Source: JAHDVS01 sp964370985
GTDB taxonomy: Bacteria > Actinomycetota > Thermoleophilia > Gaiellales > Gaiellaceae
Direction: 5' to 3'
NCBI GenBank assembly: GCA_964370985.1
Contig: CAYJLE010000003.1
Coordinates: 1 to 64,000, forward strand
DNA: 64,000 nt
Shown: one piece after another, positions 44,040 through 51,752 of the stretch
Numbering within the stretch: position 1 is the stretch's first letter
Layout: each line of letters opens with the position of its first letter
Notes under the pieces: model-generated
What the model was told of the DNA's origin: nothing
The model's input: the letters and a program-made list of their open reading frames with translations, nothing else
The model's database searches: none
Made by a program: the position numbers and the translations under genes

Positions 44040-45083
44040 GTGAGGTTCAGCTACGTCATGCTGCCGGACTACCCGCTCACCGAGTCGATCGAGATGATCA
44101 AGACGGCCGACGAGCTGGGCTATCACGCCGTCTACTCGGTGGACGAGACGTGGCACAAGGACATGTGGATCCTGTTCGCCGCGGCCGCCGACAAGACGAC
44201 GCGGATCCGGTTCGGGCCGAACCTGACGCCGATCGGGCTGCGCGAGCCGACGCTCGTCTGCCAGGCGCTCGCCACGCTCGACGAGCTGACCGGCGGGCGC
44301 ACCGAGTGCGTGTTCTCGATCGGGAACTTCGGGCTCTTGCACCAGTACGGGATGGACTGGTCGAAGATGAAGCCGCTCTCGCGGGTCAAGGAGGCCCACC
44401 ACGTGATGCGCACGTTCCTCGACGAGGGCGCGATCACGTTCGAGGGGGAGTTCTACCGCTACAGCGGGCTGTTCACGTTCGCGCGGCCCGTCCAGGAGCG
44501 CGTGCCGCTCCTGATCGGCGCGATGCGGGGGCCGAAGTCCTTCCAGGTCGCTGGCGAGATCTCCGACGGCTGCCACCACGCGCTCTCCTACTCGAAGGAG
44601 GCGTACGAGTACATGATCGAGAACGTCAAGGTCGGCGCGGAGCGCGCCGGGCGCGACTGGCGCGAGCTCGATCTCGGCGCCTGGTGCGTGGTCGCCTGCG
44701 GGCCCGACTCGGCGGAGGCGAAGCGCACCGCCCGCACGATGGTCGCGTTCTACATTTCGGCGATGCCGCACGAGCAGCTCGAGCGGCACGGCATCGACCC
44801 TGCGGACATGGCCCCGATCGTCGAGGCGCTCGGCGGCGGCGAGCTCGACCGGGCGCTCGAGCTGACCTCGCCCGAGGTGGCCGAGAAGCTCTCGATAGCG
44901 GGCACGCCCGAGGAGTGCGTGGCGAGGATCCGCGAGATCGAGTCGACCGGCGTCAACCACATGATCCTCTGCATCACCGACCCGACGATCGTCAAGACCT
45001 TTACCGGTCGCGAGGTCAGCGTCCCGGACTGCCAGGGTCAGCTGCGGCTGATCGCCGAGCAGGTGATGCCGGCGTTCGCGTGA
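44040..45083 (+). CDS. Luciferase-like (LLM) oxidoreductase, tandem paralogue
   Basis: 347 residues, paralogous to the preceding gene over its whole length: RFSYVMLPDYPLTESIEMIKTADELGY, DETWHKDMWILFAAAADKTTRI, LDELTGGRTECVFSIGNFG, FEGEFYRYSGLFTFARPVQERVP, GRDWRELDLGAW and the C-terminal QGQLRLIAEQVMPAFA all match. GTG 44040 has GAGAAGGGGG about 7 nt upstream. Duplication followed by divergence in the loops (for example residues 80-95) suggests different substrates or a heterodimer. F420 dependence is inferred. Confidence 0.88.
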   Translation: MRFSYVMLPDYPLTESIEMIKTADELGYHAVYSVDETWHKDMWILFAAAADKTTRIRFGPNLTPIGLREPTLVCQALATLDELTGGRTECVFSIGNFGLLHQYGMDWSKMKPLSRVKEAHHVMRTFLDEGAITFEGEFYRYSGLFTFARPVQERVPLLIGAMRGPKSFQVAGEISDGCHHALSYSKEAYEYMIENVKVGAERAGRDWRELDLGAWCVVACGPDSAEAKRTARTMVAFYISAMPHEQLERHGIDPADMAPIVEALGGGELDRALELTSPEVAEKLSIAGTPEECVARIREIESTGVNHMILCITDPTIVKTFTGREVSVPDCQGQLRLIAEQVMPAFA

Positions 45084-45099
45084 CCGGCGAGCCGGTCGC

Positions 45100-45990
45100 G
45101 TGAGCGACTGGTTCCACGTCTCCGAGCTCGAGCCCGGGGTCACGATCGTGGCCGAGCCGGGCCACGTCGCCTGCTGGCTCGTGCAGGGCCGCGACCGCGC
45201 GGTCCTGATCGACACCGGCCTCGGGGTCGCCGACGTGGCCGCGGCGATCCGGCCCGCGGCGCGTGGCCCCGTCTCCGTCGTCAACTCCCACAGCCACTTC
45301 GACCACGTCGGCGGCAACGCGCTCTTCGCGGACTGCTCGATTCACCGACTGGGCGCCCCGCTGCTTGCCGCCGGCGTGTCCGCCGGTCTCCTCGAGCGCT
45401 ACGCGGAGGGCGCGGGCGAGCTCCAGGAGCGCTGGCACGAGCTCGACGCCGCCGACCGGGCCGGGTTCCACGTCCTCGGGCCCGACGAGCGCGTGCGGCC
45501 CTGGCCGCCACCGGGCTTCGACGCCGCCTCCTGGCGGATCGAGCCGCCGGGCCCGGCACAGCTCCTCGAGGACGGAGACGTCCTCGAGCTCGGCGGCCGC
45601 TCGCTCCGCGTCATCCACACGCCGGGCCACGCGCCCGACCACATCTGCCTGCTCGACGAGCATGCGGGGATCCTGTTCACGCAGGATCAGGCCTACTACG
45701 GGCCGCAGCTCCTCTACTTCGAAGACTCGAGCCTCGAGGACTGGGCGCGCGCGGCCCGCCGGCTCGCCGACGAGGTCGGCCCGCAGATCCGGGCGATCTA
45801 CTGCGCGCACTGCCTGCGCCCGTCCGTGCCGCCGCGACTGCTCTCGGAGCTTGCGGACGCGGCGGAGGCGGTGGCGGGCGGGGAAGTGACGCTGTGCCCG
45901 GGTCGCGGCTTCCTCGGCGCCGCGGTGTCGGTTGCGGACTTCGGCCACTTCTCGATCCTGCTGCCGCCGGGGGGTCGATCCCGCTCTTGA
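45100..45990 (+). CDS. Metallo-beta-lactamase-fold hydrolase
   Basis: 296 residues. The metal motif NSHSHFDHVGGN (about 64-75) is complete for HxHxDH, HTPGHAPDHICLLDE gives the third His, and LFTQDQAYYGP gives the bridging acid; AHCLRP near residue 244 supplies the last His. Hydrolase or glyoxalase II-like thioester/lactone cleavage is possible. GTG 45100, 16 bp after the LLM gene. Its 3' end overlaps the CoA ligase by 59 nt if the ligase start is right. Confidence 0.88.
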   Translation: MSDWFHVSELEPGVTIVAEPGHVACWLVQGRDRAVLIDTGLGVADVAAAIRPAARGPVSVVNSHSHFDHVGGNALFADCSIHRLGAPLLAAGVSAGLLERYAEGAGELQERWHELDAADRAGFHVLGPDERVRPWPPPGFDAASWRIEPPGPAQLLEDGDVLELGGRSLRVIHTPGHAPDHICLLDEHAGILFTQDQAYYGPQLLYFEDSSLEDWARAARRLADEVGPQIRAIYCAHCLRPSVPPRLLSELADAAEAVAGGEVTLCPGRGFLGAAVSVADFGHFSILLPPGGRSRS

Positions 45991-47596
45991 CTGGCGCCCG
46001 GCGCGCGGCCAGGATCGGGCCACGCGCGAGCGCTTCAACGTCAGCGAGTACCTCGTCGACCGCCAGGTCGAGCTCGGCCGGGGCGGGCACGTCGCGCTGC
46101 GCGAGCGCGGAGCCGGTATCACCTACGAGGACCTGCTCGTCCGCGTGCGGGCTGCTGCGGCCGCACTGCGGGGCCTCGGCGTCAGCCCCGAGGAGCGGGT
46201 CGTGCTCGTGCTGCTCGACGGGATCGACCTCGTCGCCGCGTTCCTGGGCGCGCTGCGCATCGGCGCGGTCCCGGTGCCTCTCAATCCGCTGCTGCCCGCC
46301 CGCGACCTCGCCGCGATCGCAGGTGAGACGCGCGCCCACGTCGCGCTTCTCGCCGGCGAGCGGGCGGGCGTGGCCGCGGAGCTGGCCGCCGGCGCCCCCG
46401 AGCTCGAGCTGCTCGCGATCGCGGGCGGGGACGCGTCCGAGCTGCCGGGAGTGGCCACGCGCGTCTGGGCCGACCTCGCCGGCGACCCGGCGGACGGCGA
46501 GCCCCACGCGACCTGGGACGAGTCGCCCGGCTTCTGGCTCTGCACCTCGGGGACGACCGGGCAGCCGAAGCTAGCGATGCACCGCCACGACGACCTCCGC
46601 CTGATCGCGGAGGGGTACGCCCGGGAGGTGCTCGCGGTCGGGCCCGACGACCGCTCGCTCTCGATCGCGCCGCTGTTCCACGCCTACGGGCTCGGCAACT
46701 CGCTCGCGTTCCCGCTCGCCTCCGGCTCCACGGCGATCCTCGAGCCGGCGCGCCCACCGACGCCCGCGCTCGTCGCCGAGCTCGTCGCCCGCGAGCGCCC
46801 GACGCTCTTCTACGCGGTGCCGACGTTCTACTCCGCGCTCGTCGCGGCCGGGTTGCCGGAGGAGACGTTCGCCTCCGTGCGCCTCGCCGTCTCCGCCGGG
46901 GAGGCCTTGCCCGCCGAGCTGTTCCTGCGCTTCCGGGAGCTGTACGGCGTGGAGATCCTCGACGGGATCGGCTCGACCGAGCTGCTCCACATCTACCTCT
47001 CGAACCGGGCAGGCGAGGCCCGGCCCGGGACGACGGGCACCCCGGTCGGCGGCTACCGGATCGCGCTCGAGGACGAGGCCGGGCGGCTCGTCGGGCCGGG
47101 GACGCCCGGCCAGCTCCTGGTCGCGGGGGAGACCGCCGCCACCGGGTACTGGTGTCGCTCCGAGGAGAGCCGGCGGGCCTTCCGCGGCGAGTGGTTCGCG
47201 AGCGGCGACATGTACGTGTGCTCGCCGGACGGCTTCTACACCTACCTCGGCCGCTGCGACGACATGTTCAAGGCCGCGGGCGAATGGGTCTCCCCGGCCG
47301 AGGTCGAGGCGGTGCTGGTCGAGCACCCGGACGTGCTCGAGGCCGTCGTCGTCGGCGAGTGCCGGCCCGACGGGCTCGCCGAGCCGGTCGCCCGGGTCGT
47401 TGCCGCGCCCGGTCGCAGCGTCGAGCCCGAGGCGCTCGCCGAGCATTGCCGGGCCCGGCTCGCTGGCTTCAAACGTCCCCGCCGGATCCTCGTGGTCGAG
47501 TCGCTGCCGAGGACGGCCACCGGCAAGATCCAGCGTGCGCTCGTGCGCGAGGATGCGAGCGCCGGCCCCGCACCCCCAGGAAGGAGGGACGCATGA
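45932..47596 (+). CDS. AMP-forming acyl-CoA ligase, benzoate-CoA-ligase-like
   Basis: 554 residues from a TTG. It activates a carboxylic acid to its CoA thioester through an adenylate. FNVSEYLVDRQVELGRGGHVAL is the usual N-terminus of benzoate/aryl-CoA ligases; FWLCTSGTTGQPKLAMHRH is the P-loop (A3), GIGSTELLHIYLSN is A5, WFASGDMYVCSPDGFYTYLGRCDDMFKAAGEWVSP is A7-A8, and LPRTATGKIQR carries the catalytic Lys (A10). No other start exists in this frame before the conserved region, so the 59-nt overlap with the MBL gene and the poor TTG are doubtful; a small frameshift upstream is possible. A cupin follows with a 4-nt overlap. Confidence 0.85.
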   Translation: MRTSATSRSCCRRGVDPALDWRPARGQDRATRERFNVSEYLVDRQVELGRGGHVALRERGAGITYEDLLVRVRAAAAALRGLGVSPEERVVLVLLDGIDLVAAFLGALRIGAVPVPLNPLLPARDLAAIAGETRAHVALLAGERAGVAAELAAGAPELELLAIAGGDASELPGVATRVWADLAGDPADGEPHATWDESPGFWLCTSGTTGQPKLAMHRHDDLRLIAEGYAREVLAVGPDDRSLSIAPLFHAYGLGNSLAFPLASGSTAILEPARPPTPALVAELVARERPTLFYAVPTFYSALVAAGLPEETFASVRLAVSAGEALPAELFLRFRELYGVEILDGIGSTELLHIYLSNRAGEARPGTTGTPVGGYRIALEDEAGRLVGPGTPGQLLVAGETAATGYWCRSEESRRAFRGEWFASGDMYVCSPDGFYTYLGRCDDMFKAAGEWVSPAEVEAVLVEHPDVLEAVVVGECRPDGLAEPVARVVAAPGRSVEPEALAEHCRARLAGFKRPRRILVVESLPRTATGKIQRALVREDASAGPAPPGRRDA

Positions 47597-48135
47597 TCCG
47601 GGAGGCCGCGCTTGCCAGCACCGACCATGGCCTGGTTCCCGAGGGAGAAGGGTGGTTCGTCGTCAACGCGCGCGAAGCGTGCTGGTGGCGGAACGAGGCC
47701 TTCGGGTCGCTCTGTGCCTTCGAGGGCGACGGACGCTTCGCAGAGGTCGGAATCAACATCCACGTGCTCGTGCCGGGGCAGTCGGCGTGCCTGTACCACG
47801 ACGAGGGCGCGCAGGAGGATTTCCTCGTGCTCTTCGGCGAGTGCATCCTCGTGATCGAGGGCGAGGAGCGCCACCTGCGCCCGTGGGACTTCGTCCACTG
47901 CCCGCCCTTCACGGGGCACGTCTTCGTCGGCGCCGGACGGGGGCCGTGCGCGATCCTGATGGTCGGCGCCCGCCGCCCGGACGTGCCGCTTCGCTACCCG
48001 CCCGAGCCGGCGGCCGCGCGCCACGGGGCGTCCGTCGAGGCGGAGACCCCCTTCCCGGCCGTGGCGTACGCGCCGTTTCCCCGCTGGGTCGAGGCCCCCT
48101 ACCGCGAGGGCGACCTGCCGGCCCTCCCCGGGTAG
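47593..48135 (+). CDS. Cupin-domain protein (180 aa)
   Basis: Single-cupin protein; core GINIHVLVPGQSACLYHDEGAQEDFLVLFGECILVIEGEERHLRPWDFVHCPPFTGHVFVGAG (about 53-115). The motif-1 ligands YHDEGAQED and the motif-2 His in TGHVFVG are present. The C-terminal tail is longer than in minimal cupins and rich in Pro/Tyr. AGGAAGGAGGG precedes ATG 47593, which overlaps the ligase stop. Its own TAG stop lies within a dispersed palindromic repeat. Last gene of the plus-strand catabolic run; role unknown. Confidence 0.82.
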   Translation: MIREAALASTDHGLVPEGEGWFVVNAREACWWRNEAFGSLCAFEGDGRFAEVGINIHVLVPGQSACLYHDEGAQEDFLVLFGECILVIEGEERHLRPWDFVHCPPFTGHVFVGAGRGPCAILMVGARRPDVPLRYPPEPAAARHGASVEAETPFPAVAYAPFPRWVEAPYREGDLPALPG

Positions 48136-48156
48136 GGGCAAGTCACGACCCGCCGG
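48132..48156 (-). repeat. 25-bp palindromic intergenic repeat, copy 5
   Basis: Reverse-oriented, more diverged copy: GTAGGGGCAAGTCACGAC then CCGCCGG. It contains the TAG stop of the cupin gene (48133-48135) and the TGA that ends the P450 relic on the other strand (48143-48145), so two unrelated reading frames end inside one repeat. Confidence 0.65.
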
Positions 48157-48335
48157 CGGCCAGCTTCACGCGCAGCGGCAGCGTCTTCAATCCGTTCGAG
48201 AAGTTCGAGCGCAGCCGCTTCGGCTCGCCCGCGAGCTCGAAGCGCTCGGCCGAGACCGAGGATGCTGGCCAGCACGCCGATCGGGATCGGGGCCGCGATT
48301 TCGTGAACCGCCGGTCTCGGGCAGAACCTCGACGA
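48143..48335 (-). pseudogene. Decayed cytochrome P450 fragment
   Basis: Two pieces of a P450 closely related to the intact gene at 59485. Positions 48162-48248 match 59498-59584 (about 82 of 87 bases) and encode ERFELAGEPKRLRSN and NGLKTLPLRVKLA, the P450 C-terminus. Directly upstream, in another frame, 48252-48311 encodes AVHEIAAPIPIGVLASI, matching AVHDIAAPIPIRVLGRI of the intact gene (about 54 of 62 bases at 60270-60331). Some 0.69 kb between them, with the I-helix and heme-Cys loop, is missing. A weak VEVLPET/AEVLDET match may extend it to 48335. It cannot make a working enzyme. The differences show it is an old paralogue, not an assembly copy. Confidence 0.85.
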
Positions 48336-48377
48336 GGGTGCCCTCGCTGACGAGCTCGACCTTCAACCGGTCCGCCG

Positions 48378-50552
48378 CTACCGCGCGGAGCCCGGCAGGT
48401 AGCTGCGTGAACGGCCTCCGATGATCGAGTCGTAGTCGGCGTCGGTCGCACCGAGCAGGCGGAATTCGCGGATGTAGGGCAGCGCTCTCTCGGGGTTGTC
48501 CGTGTCGATCTCCCGAGCGAGGCGGTGTCCGTCGAACACCGCGTCGGCGACCTGCAGCCGGGGAGCGACGCAATCGCCGATCCGGTAGAGGCCGGTGATC
48601 CCGTGGTCTGAGAGCGCCTCGGGGTCGCCCTTCAGCTCCTTGTATAGAGCGTCGTCCGGGAGCCGCTGCGTGACGAGGACGATCGCGTCGCACTCCCAGG
48701 AGCGCTGCTCTACAGGCGCGATCGCAGGGAAGCCGTACGCCCGACCCGGCTCGATCGACGACACGACGTGACCTGGGACGACCTCGACACCGAGCTCGCG
48801 AAGCAACGGAACCACGAGTAGGTTCTCGCCGGTGAAGTCCATGTACGGCGCCGGCCCGGAGAACTGAGTGACGAGGCGCACCTGCTTCCCGTCGCGGGCG
48901 AGCTTCTCGGCGAGGGTTGCGCCCATGAAGTACCCCTCGGTGTCGTAGACGAGGACCGAGGCGCCGGGGACCTGCTTGCCCTCGACCATGACCTGCTCCG
49001 GGACGAGGACGTGGGCGAGAGTGGCGTCGGCCCCCGGGATCGGCTCGTGCGTCGGGCCGTTGAGGCCGTTCGTCGCCCAGCTCGAGCCGGTGGCGAGCAC
49101 GACGATCTCCGCCCCGTAGCCACGGATCGCCGTCGCATCGAGCCGCGTGCCCGTGATCACCTCGACGCCTCGCAGCTTCGAGAGCTGGATCGTGCGCCAG
49201 TCGACGACCCGGCTCCAGGCTCCCATCCCGGGAAGCTGCGACACCCAGCGGAGGTGGCCGCCCACCTCCGCGTCCGCTTCCACGAGGTGGATGCGGCGCA
49301 TGCCCCGCTTGGCGAGCACGATCGCGCACTCGAGGCCCGCCGGGCCGGCGCCGACGACGAGGACGTCGTTGTCGGCGTTTCGGGCACGATCGAACTTCTC
49401 CGGGTGCCACCCTCGCCGGTACTCCTCGCCGGTCGTCGCGTTCTGCGTGCAGATCAGCCGCCAGCCGGCGTTGACCCGCGAGACGCAGACGTTGCAGCCG
49501 ATGCACTCGCGGATCTCGTCCAGGCGCCCCTCCTCGATCTTCCTTGGCAGGAACGGGTCGGCGATCGACGGTCGGGCGGCCCCGATGATGTCGAGCTGGC
49601 CGCTGCGGATGACGTCGACCATCGTGTCCGGGTTCGTGAAGCGGCCGACTCCGACGATCGGCTTCCGAGTGTAGGGCCGGGCCTTGGCGATGAAGCCGCC
49701 CTGGAAGTTCTCCGGGTAGAAGCGGGAGGGCCCGGCGTCCTTCATCCAGTGCGCCATGTCCTCGCCCCCGACCTGGAGGTCCCAGAAGTCCACGAGGTGA
49801 TCCGCGAGCTCGATGAACCCGACGCCTTCCTCCTCGACGCGAATGCCGGCGTCCGTGCCGTGCAGCGTGTCCACGCTGAAGCGCGCCGTGATCGCGCAGT
49901 CGTCGCCCACGGCTTCCCGGACGAGCTCGAGGGTCTCCATCCAGAAGCGGGCGCGGTTCCGGAGCGAGCCGCCGTACTCGTCTCGACGCTTGTTGTAGTA
50001 GTTCATCAGGAACATCGACGGGGTCGCGGAGGCCTCCGCGCCGTGCACGTTGACGATGTCGAAGCCGACCGTGCGAGCTCTCTGCGCAGCCTGTACGTAC
50101 AACTGCTGGAGCTCCAGGATCTGCGGTTTGTCCATCTCGTAGGTGGAGCCCATCCAGAGAACCTCGCTCACCGCGCTCGAGATGGCTCGTGCCGGCTGAC
50201 GGCTGTCGAAGCCCGACGTGCAACCGCCCGAATGGAGCTCGATGCCCGCGAGCGCTCCGTGCTCGTGGACCTTCTCGACCATGAGGCTCCAGTTCCGCGC
50301 GTCGTGGTCGTCCCAGATGAACGAGGGGAGGCCGAACCCGGTGAAGTCGTCCTCGCAGCTGATCTGGGTCGCTTCGGTGTTCACGACCGCCCATCCTCCC
50401 TCGGCCTTCACACCGCGGAGATGAGCCTGCGCACCCGGGAAGTGAGCGCCGAGGCCGGTGCAGTGCGGCGTCTGGTAGAAGCGGTTCTTCATGGTCTTCG
50501 GGCCAATGCGGACAGGCTCGAAGAGCACGTCGTATTTCGGGTCTCTCGTCAC
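48378..50552 (-). CDS. Trimethylamine-dehydrogenase-like flavoprotein, second copy, altered substrate pocket
   Basis: 724 residues with the full TMADH layout: TRDPKYDVLFEPVRIGPKT, RFYQTPHC (Cys for 6-S-cysteinyl FMN), CIGCNVC and CTQNATTGEEYRRGW (4Fe-4S), then VVGAGPAGLECAIVLAKRGM (ADP binding) and GLYRIGDCVAPR. Of the TMADH bowl, Trp264 is kept (AHWMKD), Tyr60 is Ala (TEATQI) and Trp355 is Val (CVSRV), so trimethylamine is an unlikely substrate. The region TMADH uses for Ser74/Trp105 is also changed. GTG 50552 overlaps the aldolase stop (GTGA). Lies at the downstream end of the island operon. Confidence 0.88.
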   Translation of the reverse strand: MTRDPKYDVLFEPVRIGPKTMKNRFYQTPHCTGLGAHFPGAQAHLRGVKAEGGWAVVNTEATQISCEDDFTGFGLPSFIWDDHDARNWSLMVEKVHEHGALAGIELHSGGCTSGFDSRQPARAISSAVSEVLWMGSTYEMDKPQILELQQLYVQAAQRARTVGFDIVNVHGAEASATPSMFLMNYYNKRRDEYGGSLRNRARFWMETLELVREAVGDDCAITARFSVDTLHGTDAGIRVEEEGVGFIELADHLVDFWDLQVGGEDMAHWMKDAGPSRFYPENFQGGFIAKARPYTRKPIVGVGRFTNPDTMVDVIRSGQLDIIGAARPSIADPFLPRKIEEGRLDEIRECIGCNVCVSRVNAGWRLICTQNATTGEEYRRGWHPEKFDRARNADNDVLVVGAGPAGLECAIVLAKRGMRRIHLVEADAEVGGHLRWVSQLPGMGAWSRVVDWRTIQLSKLRGVEVITGTRLDATAIRGYGAEIVVLATGSSWATNGLNGPTHEPIPGADATLAHVLVPEQVMVEGKQVPGASVLVYDTEGYFMGATLAEKLARDGKQVRLVTQFSGPAPYMDFTGENLLVVPLLRELGVEVVPGHVVSSIEPGRAYGFPAIAPVEQRSWECDAIVLVTQRLPDDALYKELKGDPEALSDHGITGLYRIGDCVAPRLQVADAVFDGHRLAREIDTDNPERALPYIREFRLLGATDADYDSIIGGRSRSYLPGSAR

Positions 50553-51328
50553 GACGTCGACGGCAGGGCTGCACGGACGGACTCGACTCCCTCGCTGAGT
50601 GCTCGGCGATAGAGGGTCAGGTCGTGGCCGTACGCGAGGCACCGAAAGCCCTGGTCGAGCAGCCTCCGGGCGTGCTCCAGATCGTCCGTCGCCATGGCGG
50701 CCGCCTTGTCTCGTCGCCGGCAGCAGGCCACGACCGCCTCGAGGGCTGCGAGGAAGAGCGGGTTGTCGAACTCGCCCGGAATGCCGAGGGAGGCCGTCAG
50801 GTCGTACTGCCCGACCCAGAGGGCGTCGACGCCTTCGACCGCTGCGATCTCGTCGAGACGCTCGAGCGCGGCGGCCGACTCGATCTGGACGATGACCGCG
50901 ATCTCCCCGCCCGCGTCTTCCAGGTAACCGGGGATGTCTCCGCCGTGCTCATCCGCGTGGAGGATCCCGAAGCCGCGCCGCCCGACTGGAGGGTAGTTGG
51001 TGGCGGCGGCCATGGCAGCGGCCTCGTCGGGGGTCTCCACCCTGGGCACGACCACGCCGAGCGCCCCGAGGTCGAGCGCTAGCGACACCGCATGGCGATC
51101 GACCGACGGGACGCGGACGAAGGGGGCGACAGGCGCAGACCGGGCCGCGGCGAGTACGGTGCGGAGCGTCTCGCGGCCGTGACCCGAGTGTTCCTGATCC
51201 ACCACGAAGAAGTCCATGCCCGCGCTCGCGACCGTTCGCGGCATTCCGATCGTCGCGAACTCCATCACGAACGTGCCGACGGCCACGCCGCCGGCACGGA
51301 GCTTTCGGAGGGCGGGGTTCTCGCGCAC
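50549..51328 (-). CDS. HpcH/HpaI-family class II aldolase
   Basis: 259-residue TIM-barrel aldolase. MDFFVVDQEHSGHGRETLR has the catalytic His region, VVVPRVETPDEAAAM the Arg, IVQIESAAALERLDEIAAVEGVDALWVGQYDLTASLG the Glu and Asp metal ligands (Mg or Mn). Relatives cleave 2-keto-3-deoxy or 4-hydroxy-2-oxo acids into pyruvate and an aldehyde. Coupled to the TMADH-like gene by a GTGA overlap and 4 bp from RidA, it probably performs C-C cleavage late in the island pathway. Confidence 0.88.
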   Translation of the reverse strand: MRENPALRKLRAGGVAVGTFVMEFATIGMPRTVASAGMDFFVVDQEHSGHGRETLRTVLAAARSAPVAPFVRVPSVDRHAVSLALDLGALGVVVPRVETPDEAAAMAAATNYPPVGRRGFGILHADEHGGDIPGYLEDAGGEIAVIVQIESAAALERLDEIAAVEGVDALWVGQYDLTASLGIPGEFDNPLFLAALEAVVACCRRRDKAAAMATDDLEHARRLLDQGFRCLAYGHDLTLYRRALSEGVESVRAALPSTS

Positions 51329-51332
51329 GGCG

Positions 51333-51722
51333 TCAGTCGCCGAGGTAGGCGATGACGTCGATCTCGACGAGCATCCCGGGGACCTGCCGCATGCCGCTCC
51401 CGACGGTGGTTCGCGCCGGCCGCGGCTCGGGGAAACGGCGGGCGTAGACCTCGTTGAAGCGCGGAAACTCGGTCTCGTCCGCCAGATGGACGGTCGCCTT
51501 GACGACGTCCGCGAGGGTAGCGCCCCCGGCTTCGAGGATCGCCTCGATGTTGTCGATCACGAGATCGGTCTGCTCCTCGATCGTGTCGCCTCTCAGGCCG
51601 GCTGTCTGCGGGTCGATCGGCCCGCATCCCGTGACGAAGACGAAGTCTCCTGCCCGGTAGCCTTGCGAGTAGGCGCCCAGCGGTGGCCCGGCCTTGTCGG
51701 TCGTTATCAGCTGTTTCGGCAT
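51333..51722 (-). CDS. RidA family enamine/imine deaminase
   Basis: 129 residues, standard RidA/YjgF size; trimeric hydrolase of reactive 2-aminoacrylate-type enamines. The core GAYSQGYRAGDFVFVTGCGPIDPQTAG and the conserved Arg in RPARTTVG (about 105), with MLVEIDVIAYL at the end, are present. Next to a D-serine dehydratase/D-threonine aldolase-type PLP enzyme and a flavin amine dehydrogenase, both likely to release enamine or imine intermediates, its clean-up role makes sense. ATG 51722. Confidence 0.9.
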   Translation of the reverse strand: MPKQLITTDKAGPPLGAYSQGYRAGDFVFVTGCGPIDPQTAGLRGDTIEEQTDLVIDNIEAILEAGGATLADVVKATVHLADETEFPRFNEVYARRFPEPRPARTTVGSGMRQVPGMLVEIDVIAYLGD

Positions 51723-51752
51723 ACGCTTGCCTCCTTCGTGGTCGCTTCGTCT

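Noticed and set aside
48143..48451. Intact 102-residue protein with a P450-like C-terminus
   Set aside because: The N-terminal 65 residues are a frameshifted reading of other P450 codons and of the gap before the TMADH-like gene; the heme and I-helix regions are missing.
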